The notes under the pieces are model-generated. The model ran no database searches. It was not told the DNA's origin and was given only the letters and a program-made list of their open reading frames with translations. This document shows positions 17,270-24,476 of a stretch of 33,058 nt of DNA, piece after piece; positions within the stretch are counted from its first letter, which is position 1, and every line of letters begins with the position of its first letter. A program made the position numbers and the translations under genes. This stretch comes from Croceitalea sp. (GTDB lineage: Bacteria; Bacteroidota; Bacteroidia; Flavobacteriales; Flavobacteriaceae): positions 1-33,058 of the forward strand of contig JABDND010000131.1 of NCBI GenBank assembly GCA_013001145.1, written 5' to 3'.

Positions 17270-17298
17270 AAAGGGCAATACTATTATTGCCCTTTTTT
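17270..17298 (+). terminator. Rho-independent terminator after small peptide gene
   Basis: A perfect 11-bp stem (AAAGGGCAATA, 17270-17280, with TATTGCCCTTT, 17285-17295) and 4-base loop, followed by a T-run through 17298. It ends the small-peptide transcript 23 bases after its stop. Confidence 0.93.
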
Positions 17299-17299
17299 C

Positions 17300-17317
17300 G
17301 TTGTCAATACTGACAAC
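17300..17317. repeat. Inverted repeat between terminator and membrane protein start
   Basis: GTTGTCA (17300-17306), ATAC, TGACAAC (17311-17317) is a perfect 7-bp inverted repeat 10 bases before the ATG at 17328. It could be an operator or an RNA hairpin near the ribosome site of the next gene. Confidence 0.4.
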
Positions 17318-17327
17318 TCGACAATCA

Positions 17328-17885
17328 ATGCAGCTGAAGAACAAGACCAACAAAAAAGCCAGGAAGAGAATCATTATCGAATCCGTTGTCGCCGTTTTGA
17401 TAATTTTGTCCCCCTTCATTTTCAAAATCCATGAATATCTACCCAATGATCCTGAAGCCACAGTACAATTTCTATGGTTTGAGATTGATAATAACGGCTT
17501 TAGGGATGTGGAGACCTACATTTGGTTCTTATTGACCAAGCTTGTACCCTTTTATTTGTTGCTCATATGGTTTTTGACCTGTAAACACTGGTGGTACCAT
17601 ACCATCTTGATTCCCTTGATGATGTATGCATTTCAACTTTTTGAATTGTATTTTTCTGAAGACGAATATATAGACACCGATAATTTGCTATGGTTATTGC
17701 CGGTATGTATTGTTATCATACCTTTTGTATATTTCATTAGATTAAAATTATATGACAAACATGTACATGGTATTGACTTGGAAGCCATGGATGCCGAACT
17801 AAAAATACTGAAAGAAAAGGAAGAGTTGCGCAAAGAACGAGCGAAGCTTGATGAGCGCAAAAAAAACCTTGCAAAAAAAATGTAA
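17328..17885 (+). CDS. Four-helix integral membrane protein with C-terminal coiled coil, unknown function
   Basis: A 185-residue protein starting at the ATG at 17328; a TTG at 17301 would place the start in the inverted repeat. A basic N-terminus (KNKTNKKARKR) is followed by hydrophobic segments at roughly residues 17-34, 68-86, 90-112 and 123-143, then a highly charged helix (ELKILKEKEELRKERAKLDERKK) likely to be a cytoplasmic coiled coil. No family recognised. Only 29 bases separate it from the upstream terminator, so it has no obvious separate promoter and may depend on read-through of that terminator. Its stop codon overlaps the -7 box for alanine dehydrogenase. Confidence 0.75.
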   Translation: MQLKNKTNKKARKRIIIESVVAVLIILSPFIFKIHEYLPNDPEATVQFLWFEIDNNGFRDVETYIWFLLTKLVPFYLLLIWFLTCKHWWYHTILIPLMMYAFQLFELYFSEDEYIDTDNLLWLLPVCIVIIPFVYFIRLKLYDKHVHGIDLEAMDAELKILKEKEELRKERAKLDERKKNLAKKM

Positions 17886-17890
17886 ATTTG
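17883..17890 (+). promoter_or_regulatory. Promoter -7 box for alanine dehydrogenase
   Basis: TAAATTTG is an exact TAnnTTTG match, 23 bases before the ald ATG; its TAA is also the stop codon of the membrane protein gene. A short inverted repeat, AATAAG-TTT-CTTATT (17891-17905), follows immediately. Confidence 0.4.
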
Positions 17891-17913
17891 AATAAGTTTC
17901 TTATTTACAAGGT

Positions 17914-19113
17914 ATGAACCAACCCTCTTCACCATTTAGCAAACAACAGCTACTTCCTCAAGAAGAAACGTTGGAAATTCTTAAACAAAAGGGCGACCTC
18001 TTCATTGGCCTTCCCAAAGAAAACCTTTATCAAGAAAAGCGTATTTGCCTTACCCCAGATGCCGTGAATGCCATAACAGCCCATGGCCATCGCGTAATGA
18101 TAGAAGCAGGTGCTGGTGAAGGAGCCAATTATTCGGACAAAGAATACTCCGATGCCGGTGGCACCATTACCAAAGACACGAAAAAAGTATTTGGATGTCC
18201 GCTGATTTTAAAAGTTGAGCCCCCTACCCTAACTGAAATTGAAATGGTCAATCCGCAGACCATAATGATTTCGGCGCTGCAAATTAAGACCCAATCCAAA
18301 AAATACTTTGAGCAATTGGCCAGAAAACGATTGACTGCCATTGCCTTTGAATATATTCGTGATGATGATGGCAAATACCCTGCGGTAAGGTCATTAAGTG
18401 AAATTGCCGGTATCTCTTCGATTTTGGTGGCGGCCGAGATCATGGCGACGACCAACAATGGTAATGGGCTTATGTTTGGCAATATAAGTGGGGTGCCCCC
18501 GGTTGAGGTGGTTATTATTGGCGCAGGTACGGTAGGTGAATTTGCCGCTAGATCGGCATTGGGACTAGGCGCCAACATTAAAATATTTGACAACTCCATT
18601 ACCAAACTAAGAAACATTCAAACCCGTTTAAGACAGACGGTGTATACATCGACAATTCAGCCGAAAAACCTTTTGAAATCCTTAAAACGCTGTGATGTTG
18701 CCATTGGGGCCATAAGGGGCCAAGACCGTTCTCCAGTGGTAGTTTCCACTTCAATGGTTGAGAATATGAAAAAAGGTGCTGTAATCATTGACGTGAGTAT
18801 TGACATGGGCGGGTGTTTTGAGTCTTCAGAGATTACCAGCCATGAAAAACCAACAATAGAAAAATATGGCGTTTTGCATTATGGGGTTCCCAACATTCCT
18901 TCGCGCTACCCAAGAACATCTTCGATTTCAATAAGCAATATATTCACTCCCTATCTATTGAAGATTGGTGAAGATGGCGGTCTTGAAAATTCTTTGCGTT
19001 TTGACAAAGGCCTGCGTAATGGCCTGTATATGTACCATGGTATTTTAACCAATAAATCGGTAGGTGAATGGTTCAATCTATCTTATAACGATATTAATTT
19101 CTTGATTTTTTAA
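17914..19113 (+). CDS. ald: Alanine dehydrogenase
   Basis: A 399-residue NAD-dependent enzyme interconverting alanine and pyruvate plus ammonia. Visible features are IGLPKENLYQEKRICLTPDAV near residues 32-52, IEAGAGEGANYSD, and the Rossmann segment VVIIGAGTVGEFAARSALGLGANI near 205-228, then DVSIDMGGCFESS and HYGVPNIPSRYPRTSS near the C-terminus. It carries a longer N-terminus than the common 370-residue enzymes, as usual in the flavobacterial form. Transhydrogenase alpha subunits are related but longer and differently built. The ATG at 17914 is preceded by a promoter box; the stop overlaps the next start (TAATG). Confidence 0.92.
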   Translation: MNQPSSPFSKQQLLPQEETLEILKQKGDLFIGLPKENLYQEKRICLTPDAVNAITAHGHRVMIEAGAGEGANYSDKEYSDAGGTITKDTKKVFGCPLILKVEPPTLTEIEMVNPQTIMISALQIKTQSKKYFEQLARKRLTAIAFEYIRDDDGKYPAVRSLSEIAGISSILVAAEIMATTNNGNGLMFGNISGVPPVEVVIIGAGTVGEFAARSALGLGANIKIFDNSITKLRNIQTRLRQTVYTSTIQPKNLLKSLKRCDVAIGAIRGQDRSPVVVSTSMVENMKKGAVIIDVSIDMGGCFESSEITSHEKPTIEKYGVLHYGVPNIPSRYPRTSSISISNIFTPYLLKIGEDGGLENSLRFDKGLRNGLYMYHGILTNKSVGEWFNLSYNDINFLIF

Positions 19114-19469
19114 TGGCTTTTCTAAAACGCTTAGGATGGTACCTTGTTGGGTTTTCCGTGGGTATTGTATTCTTGGTCTTTTTCCTCAAAAAGAAGGCTG
19201 ATGGCACAGGCACTGAATTTTGTTATTTTCCCAATTGCAGAGTACTCAAAGATTTAAGGGCCAAACCCATTCGCTATGAAAATGGCCTTGAAGCCCAATT
19301 TGAAACGGATTCCATTCTTTGGAGGTCGTTCTTCAAGGAAGGTGACATTGATTTTGGTCAGAGTGACACCAAATCAACCCCTTGTAAAACCTATTTTATA
19401 TCAAACGATACGCAAACCATGAAAGTAGAGAACTGCCCGGATGAAGTTGTCGTGATTTCCATTAATTAG
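19113..19469 (+). CDS. DUF4258-like membrane-anchored small protein
   Basis: A 118-residue protein with a single N-terminal hydrophobic helix (about residues 7-25, LGWYLVGFSVGIVFLVFF) and a small Cys-containing domain: FCYFPNCRVLKDLRAKP, FKEGDIDFGQSDTKSTPCKTYFIS, and ENCPDEVVV. This resembles DUF4258-type proteins, but I assign it from memory of the pattern only. Cysteines at four places may form disulfides if the domain is periplasmic. Its ATG overlaps the ald stop by one base, so it is translated with alanine dehydrogenase; its stop overlaps the convergent proline dehydrogenase stop. Confidence 0.75.
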   Translation: MAFLKRLGWYLVGFSVGIVFLVFFLKKKADGTGTEFCYFPNCRVLKDLRAKPIRYENGLEAQFETDSILWRSFFKEGDIDFGQSDTKSTPCKTYFISNDTQTMKVENCPDEVVVISIN

Positions 19470-20632
19470 ATGCGTCGCCTAGCTTTCTCAGCTTTCAAGA
19501 GTTGTAACTCTCTGGATGTTTGCCCAGCTACCGAGGTGTTCTCTTCGGCTCTTCTTATCAAATATGGCATTACATCCCTTACCGGGCCATAGGGCAGGTA
19601 TTTGGCGACGTTGTAACCATGGGCGGCCAAATTGAAACTAATATGATCGCTCATGCCAAATAGTTGTCCAAACCAAATATTCTGGTCGTTAGGTTGTATA
19701 TTTTTGGCTTTCATGATATTCATTAATTTATAGCAACTTTCCTCATTGTGCGTGCCCGAGAAAATTGCGAAATGCCCCAAGTTTTCAGTCATAAGTTCAA
19801 TGGCGTCATCAAAATTTTGATCGGTTGCCATTTTTGAAGAACAAATGGGACTTTTTAATCCCTTTTCTTCCGCTCTATCATTTTCTTTTTCCATATATGC
19901 CCCGCGAACGGCCTTAATACCAATGATGATATCTTCTTGTATCGCGATGTTTTTTAATTGTTTCAGATAGTCCATCCGGTCCCAACGATACATTTGTGCC
20001 GTATTGAAGACAATGGCCTTTTTCTTGTTGTACTTGCGCATCATCTCAAGGGCCAAGTTATCTGCAGCTTCTTGCATCCAGCTTTCTTCAGCGTCGATCA
20101 AAAGGGCCACCTCCAAATCAAACGCCTTTTTGCAAACCTTATCATATCTACCAACAACACGTTGCCACTCGGCTTGCTCTTCTTCAGACAAAGATTTGCC
20201 ACTCCCTATTTTTTCAAACAAATAAAACCTACCAAAGGCACTTGGTTTGAAAACGGCAAAGGGGATAGCCTCTTTTTCTTTTACAAAATCAAGAACACGC
20301 AGCACTTTCGCCAAGGCATTGTCCAACAGGTTTTCTTGCTTCTTTCCTTCGACCGAATAATCAAGAATGGAACTTACCTTTTCTTGATACATTTTATCAA
20401 TTATCGGTAAACAGTCTTCCTCACTGGTTCCCCCACAAAAATGGTCAAATACAGTAGCTCTTATAAGTCCTTCAACAGGCAAGCGAGCATTGATGGCAAA
20501 ATTGGTCACGGCTGTTCCAATGCGAACCAAGGGTTCATTGGCTATGAGCTTGAATAAAAAATAGGCTCTTTCGAGCTCAGAGTCGCTTTTTAATTTAAAA
20601 GCAATTGAAGTATCCTCAAAAATTCGCTGCAT
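19466..20632 (-). CDS. Proline dehydrogenase
   Basis: A 388-residue FAD-dependent enzyme oxidising proline to pyrroline-5-carboxylate, the first step of proline catabolism. Beta-alpha barrel motifs are visible: LLIDAEESWMQEAADNLA, YRWDRMDYLKQL, IKAVRGAYMEKE, HNEESC, WFGQLFGMSDHISFNLA and YLPYGPVRDVMPYLIRRAEEN, the last holding the substrate-binding Tyr and Arg residues. It is monofunctional, without the aldehyde dehydrogenase part of PutA. I start at the ATG at 20632 (MQRIFEDTSIAF); the frame opens 13 codons earlier without family support and would run across the -7 box. Convergent with the DUF4258-like gene. Confidence 0.93.
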   Translation of the reverse strand: MQRIFEDTSIAFKLKSDSELERAYFLFKLIANEPLVRIGTAVTNFAINARLPVEGLIRATVFDHFCGGTSEEDCLPIIDKMYQEKVSSILDYSVEGKKQENLLDNALAKVLRVLDFVKEKEAIPFAVFKPSAFGRFYLFEKIGSGKSLSEEEQAEWQRVVGRYDKVCKKAFDLEVALLIDAEESWMQEAADNLALEMMRKYNKKKAIVFNTAQMYRWDRMDYLKQLKNIAIQEDIIIGIKAVRGAYMEKENDRAEEKGLKSPICSSKMATDQNFDDAIELMTENLGHFAIFSGTHNEESCYKLMNIMKAKNIQPNDQNIWFGQLFGMSDHISFNLAAHGYNVAKYLPYGPVRDVMPYLIRRAEENTSVAGQTSRELQLLKAEKARRRI

Positions 20633-20654
20633 AATTATCAAATTGTCAAAGAAG

Positions 20655-20662
20655 CAAATATA
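20655..20662 (-). promoter_or_regulatory. Promoter -7 box for proline dehydrogenase
   Basis: TATATTTG on the minus strand is an exact TAnnTTTG match 22 bases before the ATG at 20632, in the 92-base gap shared with the divergent aroB gene. No clear -33 element. Confidence 0.42.
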
Positions 20663-20724
20663 AGCAGGCAAAGAATATCCTTTTCATTAAAATTTAGCTT
20701 TATTTTGCTTTTGGATAAGAACAA

Positions 20725-21783
20725 ATGAAATCAGTAAGCTCCGGTACACACGAAGTGCATTTTGAAGACTTGGCCCTCGCGGCTCTCAATCAGTTTCTAG
20801 GGCAAAAACGCTATTCAAAAGTATTTTTATTGGTCGATAAAAACACCAAAATACATTGCCTGCCTATTTTCAAAAAATTAATTGACCACCCCATAGATGC
20901 TACCATTGAAATTAAGCCAGGGGAAATCAATAAAACCATTGCCACCTGTGTAAAGGTCTGGCAAGAGCTTTCACAACAAGGCGGAGACCGCAAGAGCCTG
21001 CTCATCAATTTAGGTGGCGGGGTGGTTACCGATCTTGGAGGGTTTGTCGCATCCACTTTTAAAAGAGGCATTGATTTTATCAACATACCAACCTCTCTCT
21101 TGGCCATGGTGGATGCATCTATAGGTGGTAAAACGGGAGTAGATCTGGGCGCTCTCAAAAACCAGGTTGGCGTCATCAACCAACCAAAAATGGTTCTTAT
21201 TCTACCGCAGTTTTTAAAAACGCTTGAAGAGCGACAATTGACCAGTGGTTTTGCTGAAATGCTCAAACATGGCTTGATTGCTGACAAAAAATATTGGAAT
21301 GAATTGATTCAAGGTGTCGATTTTTTTAATGCAAAACATATACAATATTCAATTACCATCAAAAATACTATCGTAGAGCAAGACCCTACGGAACAATCCA
21401 TTCGCAAAAAGTTGAATTTTGGACATACCCTTGGCCATGCCATTGAATCTTATTTTCTGGAAAAACCTGGCCTTAAAACTTTATTGCACGGAGAGGCCAT
21501 AGCCATTGGAATGATCTTGGAAGGCTACCTCTCCCATGAGTTGACCGGACTTTCAAAATTGGAAAGGGATGAAATAAAGAAAGTAATGCTGACCCATTTC
21601 AATAAAATATCTTTTGAACCGGTGGATATTGAAATAATACTTGATTTATTACAGCACGACAAAAAAAATGAGCACGGTAATATAAATTTTGTGCTACTGC
21701 GAGAAATTGGAGATGCAGCCATTGACATCAAAGTACCCTTCGCGCTATTCGCCAAAGCATTTGCTTACTACAAAGAATCATAG
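20725..21783 (+). CDS. aroB: 3-dehydroquinate synthase
   Basis: A 352-residue NAD- and zinc-dependent enzyme converting DAHP to 3-dehydroquinate in the shikimate pathway. The family signatures are clear: NLGGGVVTDLGGFVASTFKRGI near residue 95, PTSLLAMVDASIGGKTGVDL, KNQVGVINQP, SGFAEMLKHG with the zinc Glu, and NFGHTLGHAIES and LLHGEAIAIGM with the zinc histidines. Length is normal. It is divergent from proline dehydrogenase. No sequence sign of special regulation was found. Confidence 0.97.
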   Translation: MKSVSSGTHEVHFEDLALAALNQFLGQKRYSKVFLLVDKNTKIHCLPIFKKLIDHPIDATIEIKPGEINKTIATCVKVWQELSQQGGDRKSLLINLGGGVVTDLGGFVASTFKRGIDFINIPTSLLAMVDASIGGKTGVDLGALKNQVGVINQPKMVLILPQFLKTLEERQLTSGFAEMLKHGLIADKKYWNELIQGVDFFNAKHIQYSITIKNTIVEQDPTEQSIRKKLNFGHTLGHAIESYFLEKPGLKTLLHGEAIAIGMILEGYLSHELTGLSKLERDEIKKVMLTHFNKISFEPVDIEIILDLLQHDKKNEHGNINFVLLREIGDAAIDIKVPFALFAKAFAYYKES

Positions 21784-21875
21784 GTACATATACTAAAACT
21801 CGGCATTGACAACTCTTTGGGCAAGAGGCCCACAAAAATTCTTAGATTAGGTTAAAGAAATCATAACAACCTACT

Positions 21876-22208
21876 ATGAGACGTATTATTGTAGATTACA
21901 AAAAACTGGACCATGAGACGGCGGCTTTGCTTATTGATTTGTATCCACATGGCTATGGCGATGAAGACATAATTGTGCTTAAAAAACCAGATGGTGAACT
22001 TATAGAAGCAGTAGAAGTACGCACTGAAGACACTATTTATTTGGTCAAAATAAGTAAAAGCCTTGCAAACTTCATTTCAAACTTTGAAGAAACCATTGAA
22101 AAAGAACTGGACGATGATACCAAAGAACCGGTTCTTGAAGAGGAAAACCCCGACAATGAACTGGATATGGATTTAGAAGGTGATTTAGACTCGGACGATA
22201 ACTATTAA
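21876..22208 (+). CDS. Conserved small acidic protein, unknown function
   Basis: A 110-residue protein. Residues 1-70 look like a compact alpha/beta domain (MRRIIVDYKKLDHETAALLI, then YGDEDIIVLKKPDGELIEAVEVRTEDTIYLVKIS), and residues 72-110 are a very acidic, probably disordered tail rich in Asp, Glu and Asn. From memory, similar proteins are widespread in Flavobacteriaceae and sometimes labelled DNA primase without sequence support. It follows aroB after 92 bases and converges on the DinB-family gene 7 bases away. No function is assigned. Confidence 0.8.
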   Translation: MRRIIVDYKKLDHETAALLIDLYPHGYGDEDIIVLKKPDGELIEAVEVRTEDTIYLVKISKSLANFISNFEETIEKELDDDTKEPVLEEENPDNELDMDLEGDLDSDDNY

Positions 22209-22215
22209 ATACCGC

Positions 22216-22734
22216 TTAAATCAAGTAACGACTTTCCAGTATTTGTTTGTGGTGCCGCTCATGCCCGCAAATTAAAAAACCCAAGGCACGAACACTCATA
22301 AATGAGTTGCTTGCCATGCCTCCCCTACACATCATTTCATCATCAAATGACTCAAACAAGCTTATGGTAGCCTTTCTTACGGCTAAATACTCTTTTAAAA
22401 TTGAATCTAAATTTCGCTTATTGGCCTTGGAATGTGGTACATAGGCATCTTGGTCAAAGCCTGGTAAAGACGTTGCATCGTTTCTTGCAAAACGCAATGC
22501 TCTATATTGAAAAACCCTTTCTGTATCAATTAAATGTACCAAAACCTCCGCGACAGACCATTTGCCATCATCATAAGCAAATTGCAACTTATTAGTGGAA
22601 ATCGATTTCATAAAATCGACCATGAGTTCCGAGCCTTGCTGTAAACATCCTTTAAAAGAAGATTCACCAAGAATGGTTATGTATGGCTGATAGTATGGAT
22701 TATATTCTGCTTTGGGTAATTCTGATGCCAGCAT
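22216..22734 (-). CDS. DinB-family protein (putative metal-dependent hydrolase or thiol transferase)
   Basis: A 172-residue four-helix-bundle protein of the DinB/YfiT superfamily. The expected metal-binding histidines are visible: KWSVAEVLVHLIDTERVFQYRALRFARND carries the first, and LICGHERHHKQIL near the C-terminus carries the other two. Members include thiol-dependent transferases and YfiT-like hydrolases; the substrate cannot be told here. I chose the ATG at 22734, 10 bases after the stop of the Lrp-family gene, over a GTG at 22755 inside it. Probably co-transcribed with that regulator. Confidence 0.86.
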   Translation of the reverse strand: MLASELPKAEYNPYYQPYITILGESSFKGCLQQGSELMVDFMKSISTNKLQFAYDDGKWSVAEVLVHLIDTERVFQYRALRFARNDATSLPGFDQDAYVPHSKANKRNLDSILKEYLAVRKATISLFESFDDEMMCRGGMASNSFMSVRALGFLICGHERHHKQILESRYLI

Positions 22735-22744
22735 CAACCGTGAT

Positions 22745-23224
22745 TTAGAGTTCACCGAAAATTGTATGCATCAATCTCTTTTTGTCATTGATGCTCTCTT
22801 CAAGAGAAATCATGGTTTCTGTTCTACTTATGCCTTCTATGTCATCAATTTTAAAGATGATATTCTTGGCATGTGTGGTATCCTTGGCCCTTATTTTACA
22901 AAATATATTGAATTTGCCCGTAGTTATATGAGCCACTGTCACATATGGAATTTGGGCCAAGCGCTCCAAAACAAATTTGGTTTGATGAGTTTTCTCAAGA
23001 AAAATGCCGACGTATGCTATAAAGGAGTATCCCAATTTCACATAATCAAGTGTTAAAGAAGAACCTTTAATGATTCCACTTTCTTCCATCTTCTTTACCC
23101 GAACATGAACGGTACCTGCGGATATCAATAACTTCTTAGCAATATCTGTAAAAGGGGTTCTTGTATTGTCAATTAACATATCAAGAATCTGATGATCGAT
23201 TTCATCCAATTTTACTTTGCCCAT
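22745..23224 (-). CDS. Lrp/AsnC-family transcriptional regulator
   Basis: A 159-residue regulator starting MGKVKLDEIDHQILDMLIDN. The N-terminal winged helix-turn-helix (about 5-60) has FTDIAKKLLISAGTVHVRVKKMEESGII, and the C-terminal RAM ligand-binding domain (about 70-150) includes GYSFIAYVGIFLE and VAHITTGKFNIFCKI. Such proteins sense amino acids and act as octamers or dimers. The ATG at 23224 was chosen over an earlier non-ATG opening at 23281 because it fits the family N-terminus and a promoter box lies between. Amino acid genes nearby (ald, proline dehydrogenase) are candidate targets, by inference only. Confidence 0.93.
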   Translation of the reverse strand: MGKVKLDEIDHQILDMLIDNTRTPFTDIAKKLLISAGTVHVRVKKMEESGIIKGSSLTLDYVKLGYSFIAYVGIFLEKTHQTKFVLERLAQIPYVTVAHITTGKFNIFCKIRAKDTTHAKNIIFKIDDIEGISRTETMISLEESINDKKRLMHTIFGEL

Positions 23225-23241
23225 ATTAATGCTATTTTCAG

Positions 23242-23249
23242 CAAAACTA
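23242..23249 (-). promoter_or_regulatory. Promoter -7 box for Lrp/AsnC gene
   Basis: TAGTTTTG on the minus strand is an exact TAnnTTTG match 17 bases before the ATG at 23224, implying a very short 5' leader. No clear -33 element. Confidence 0.38.
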
Positions 23250-23423
23250 CTAAATAATCGAATATTGTATAACGAATTCAATATTTATTTGAAAATTATG
23301 TAATAAAGAACTTCAATAAAGTAGTTTTTTCCTTTAATGTTCATTTGCAATAATAAAAAAAGGAACAAAATCTAAACATTTTAGTTTACAACCAATAATA
23401 AACCAATTGGCATATTATAAATA

Positions 23424-23499
23424 TTACATTTGTAAACACATATCTCTTTAGAAATCCTGGAAAGCTTTTAGTTATTTACAAATGTAACGTAAATTTACA
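23424..23499. repeat. TTACA/TGTAA palindrome cluster
   Basis: TTACATTTGTAAA (23424-23436) and TTTACAAATGTAA (23475-23487) are perfect 13-base reverse complements, and each is itself a TTACA-N2-TGTAA palindrome. They sit 51-52 bases apart, close to five helical turns. GTAAATTTAC (23489-23498) adds a third palindrome. Each 13-mer contains TACATTTG, an exact -7 box, one on each strand, facing each other. Operator sites, opposing promoters or a long hairpin are all possible. Confidence 0.6.
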
Positions 23500-23625
23500 T
23501 ATTGAATCTATAAAGTAGGTTATATTACTGTATATCAATAATATAATAAACTATATTGAAACTATTAATTCTATTTAAAATGATAAAATTAACATCTTTT
23601 TCGATGAGTAATACGCCTTCTAATG

Positions 23626-23633
23626 TATCTTTG
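23626..23633 (+). promoter_or_regulatory. Promoter -7 box for XRE regulator
   Basis: TATCTTTG is an exact TAnnTTTG match 20 bases before the GTG start at 23654. A TGTAA element (23634-23638) lies immediately downstream, where a bound repressor could block initiation. Confidence 0.48.
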
Positions 23634-23653
23634 TGTAAATTAAATATACAATT

Positions 23654-24064
23654 GTGAATACTGATTTTGTTTCGAGGCTACAGCTTATTATCTCGCATTA
23701 TGAGATGAGCTCGGCTTCATTTGCCGACAAAATAGGTGTGCCGAGATCGAGCATATCCCACTTACTTTCTCAGCGTAATAAACCAAGTTTGGATTTTGTG
23801 ATGAAAGTCGTAAAAACATTTCCAGAAGTAAACCTCTATTGGTTATTAAATGGCAAAGGAAGTTTTCCAAGTGAAAAAAATATTTCTAGTGGTGTTGAGG
23901 CTGCCTCCTCTTCTTCTCATTCAGATTCCTTTTCCGAGCAACCTACTACTGCAAAAAACCATAGAAAACCTCCTTCTACTTCCATTTCATCGTTCAAACA
24001 GGCCATCAAGGTCATCGTCTTGTACAATGATGGTTCGTTTGACTCTTTTGATCCCCCGAAATAG
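23654..24064 (+). CDS. XRE-family helix-turn-helix regulator
   Basis: A 136-residue protein. Residues 1-70 are a Cro/CI-type helix-turn-helix, with SSASFADKIGVPRSSISHLLSQRNKPSLDFVMKVVKTFPEVNLYWLLNGKG, and the remainder is a Ser/Thr/Pro-rich linker ending in a conserved-looking patch, SFKQAIKVIVLYNDGSFDSF. The start is GTG at 23654 (MNTDFVSRLQLII), which fits the family N-terminus as I know it; no ATG is available before the HTH. The palindromes upstream are candidate autoregulatory sites. It is followed at 38 bases by a lipoprotein gene. Confidence 0.88.
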   Translation: MNTDFVSRLQLIISHYEMSSASFADKIGVPRSSISHLLSQRNKPSLDFVMKVVKTFPEVNLYWLLNGKGSFPSEKNISSGVEAASSSSHSDSFSEQPTTAKNHRKPPSTSISSFKQAIKVIVLYNDGSFDSFDPPK

Positions 24065-24102
24065 ATTTCTAAGAAGAAAAGTATTTTTAGTATTTTTCGA
24101 CA

Positions 24103-24471
24103 ATGAATAAAACACTAGTCCCCTTAGTTATAATTATCTTGGTTTCATGCCAGTCGCCACAGCGAAATTGTGTAGATTTTAAGACTGGAACATTTGAATT
24201 TAGCTCTGAGATTGATGGCGAAGTGGCCACAACTACCTTCGTGCGTAATAATGACCATGAAATAGAATCTTTTAGAGGCTCAAAAGACACCTCGACTTTA
24301 CGCTGGATAAATGATTGTGAATACATATTAAAAAGAATCAATCCTACAAATAGGGACGAAGAAAAACCTATTCATATAAAAATTTTGACTACTTCGGATA
24401 GTTCTTATACATTTGAATTCAATGTGGTGGGAGAAACCAATAAATTAAGGGGCACTGCCTACAAAAAATAA
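24103..24471 (+). CDS. Small lipoprotein, unknown function
   Basis: A 122-residue protein with a lipoprotein signal peptide: MNKTLVPLVIIILVSCQS, lipobox LVSC with the modified Cys at residue 16. The mature part looks like a small beta-rich domain, with CVDFKTGTFEF, FRGSKDTSTLRWINDCEYILKR and YTFEFNVVGETNKLRGTAYKK. I recall similar flavobacterial proteins, sometimes mislabelled as DNA topoisomerase IV, but there is no topoisomerase motif here. Gln follows the Cys, so export to the outer membrane is plausible. It ends 5 bases before the TerC-family gene, suggesting co-transcription. Confidence 0.83.
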   Translation: MNKTLVPLVIIILVSCQSPQRNCVDFKTGTFEFSSEIDGEVATTTFVRNNDHEIESFRGSKDTSTLRWINDCEYILKRINPTNRDEEKPIHIKILTTSDSSYTFEFNVVGETNKLRGTAYKK

Positions 24472-24476
24472 TTTCT

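Larger units (their letters stand above)
23225..23653. other. AT-rich gene-free region between Lrp and XRE regulators
   Basis: This 429-base stretch has no credible coding frame. It holds a -7 box for each flanking regulator gene (23242-23249 minus, 23626-23633 plus), a perfect CCAATTGG palindrome (23403-23410), and a set of TTACA/TGTAA elements annotated separately. It is much more AT-rich than its surroundings. Confidence 0.75.

Noticed and set aside
18129-18617. 162-codon minus-strand frame inside ald
   Set aside because: Shadow of alanine dehydrogenase; no independent support.
21821-21840. Terminator hairpin after aroB (TGGGC-AAGAG-GCCCA)
   Set aside because: Only five base pairs and no T-run follows on either strand.
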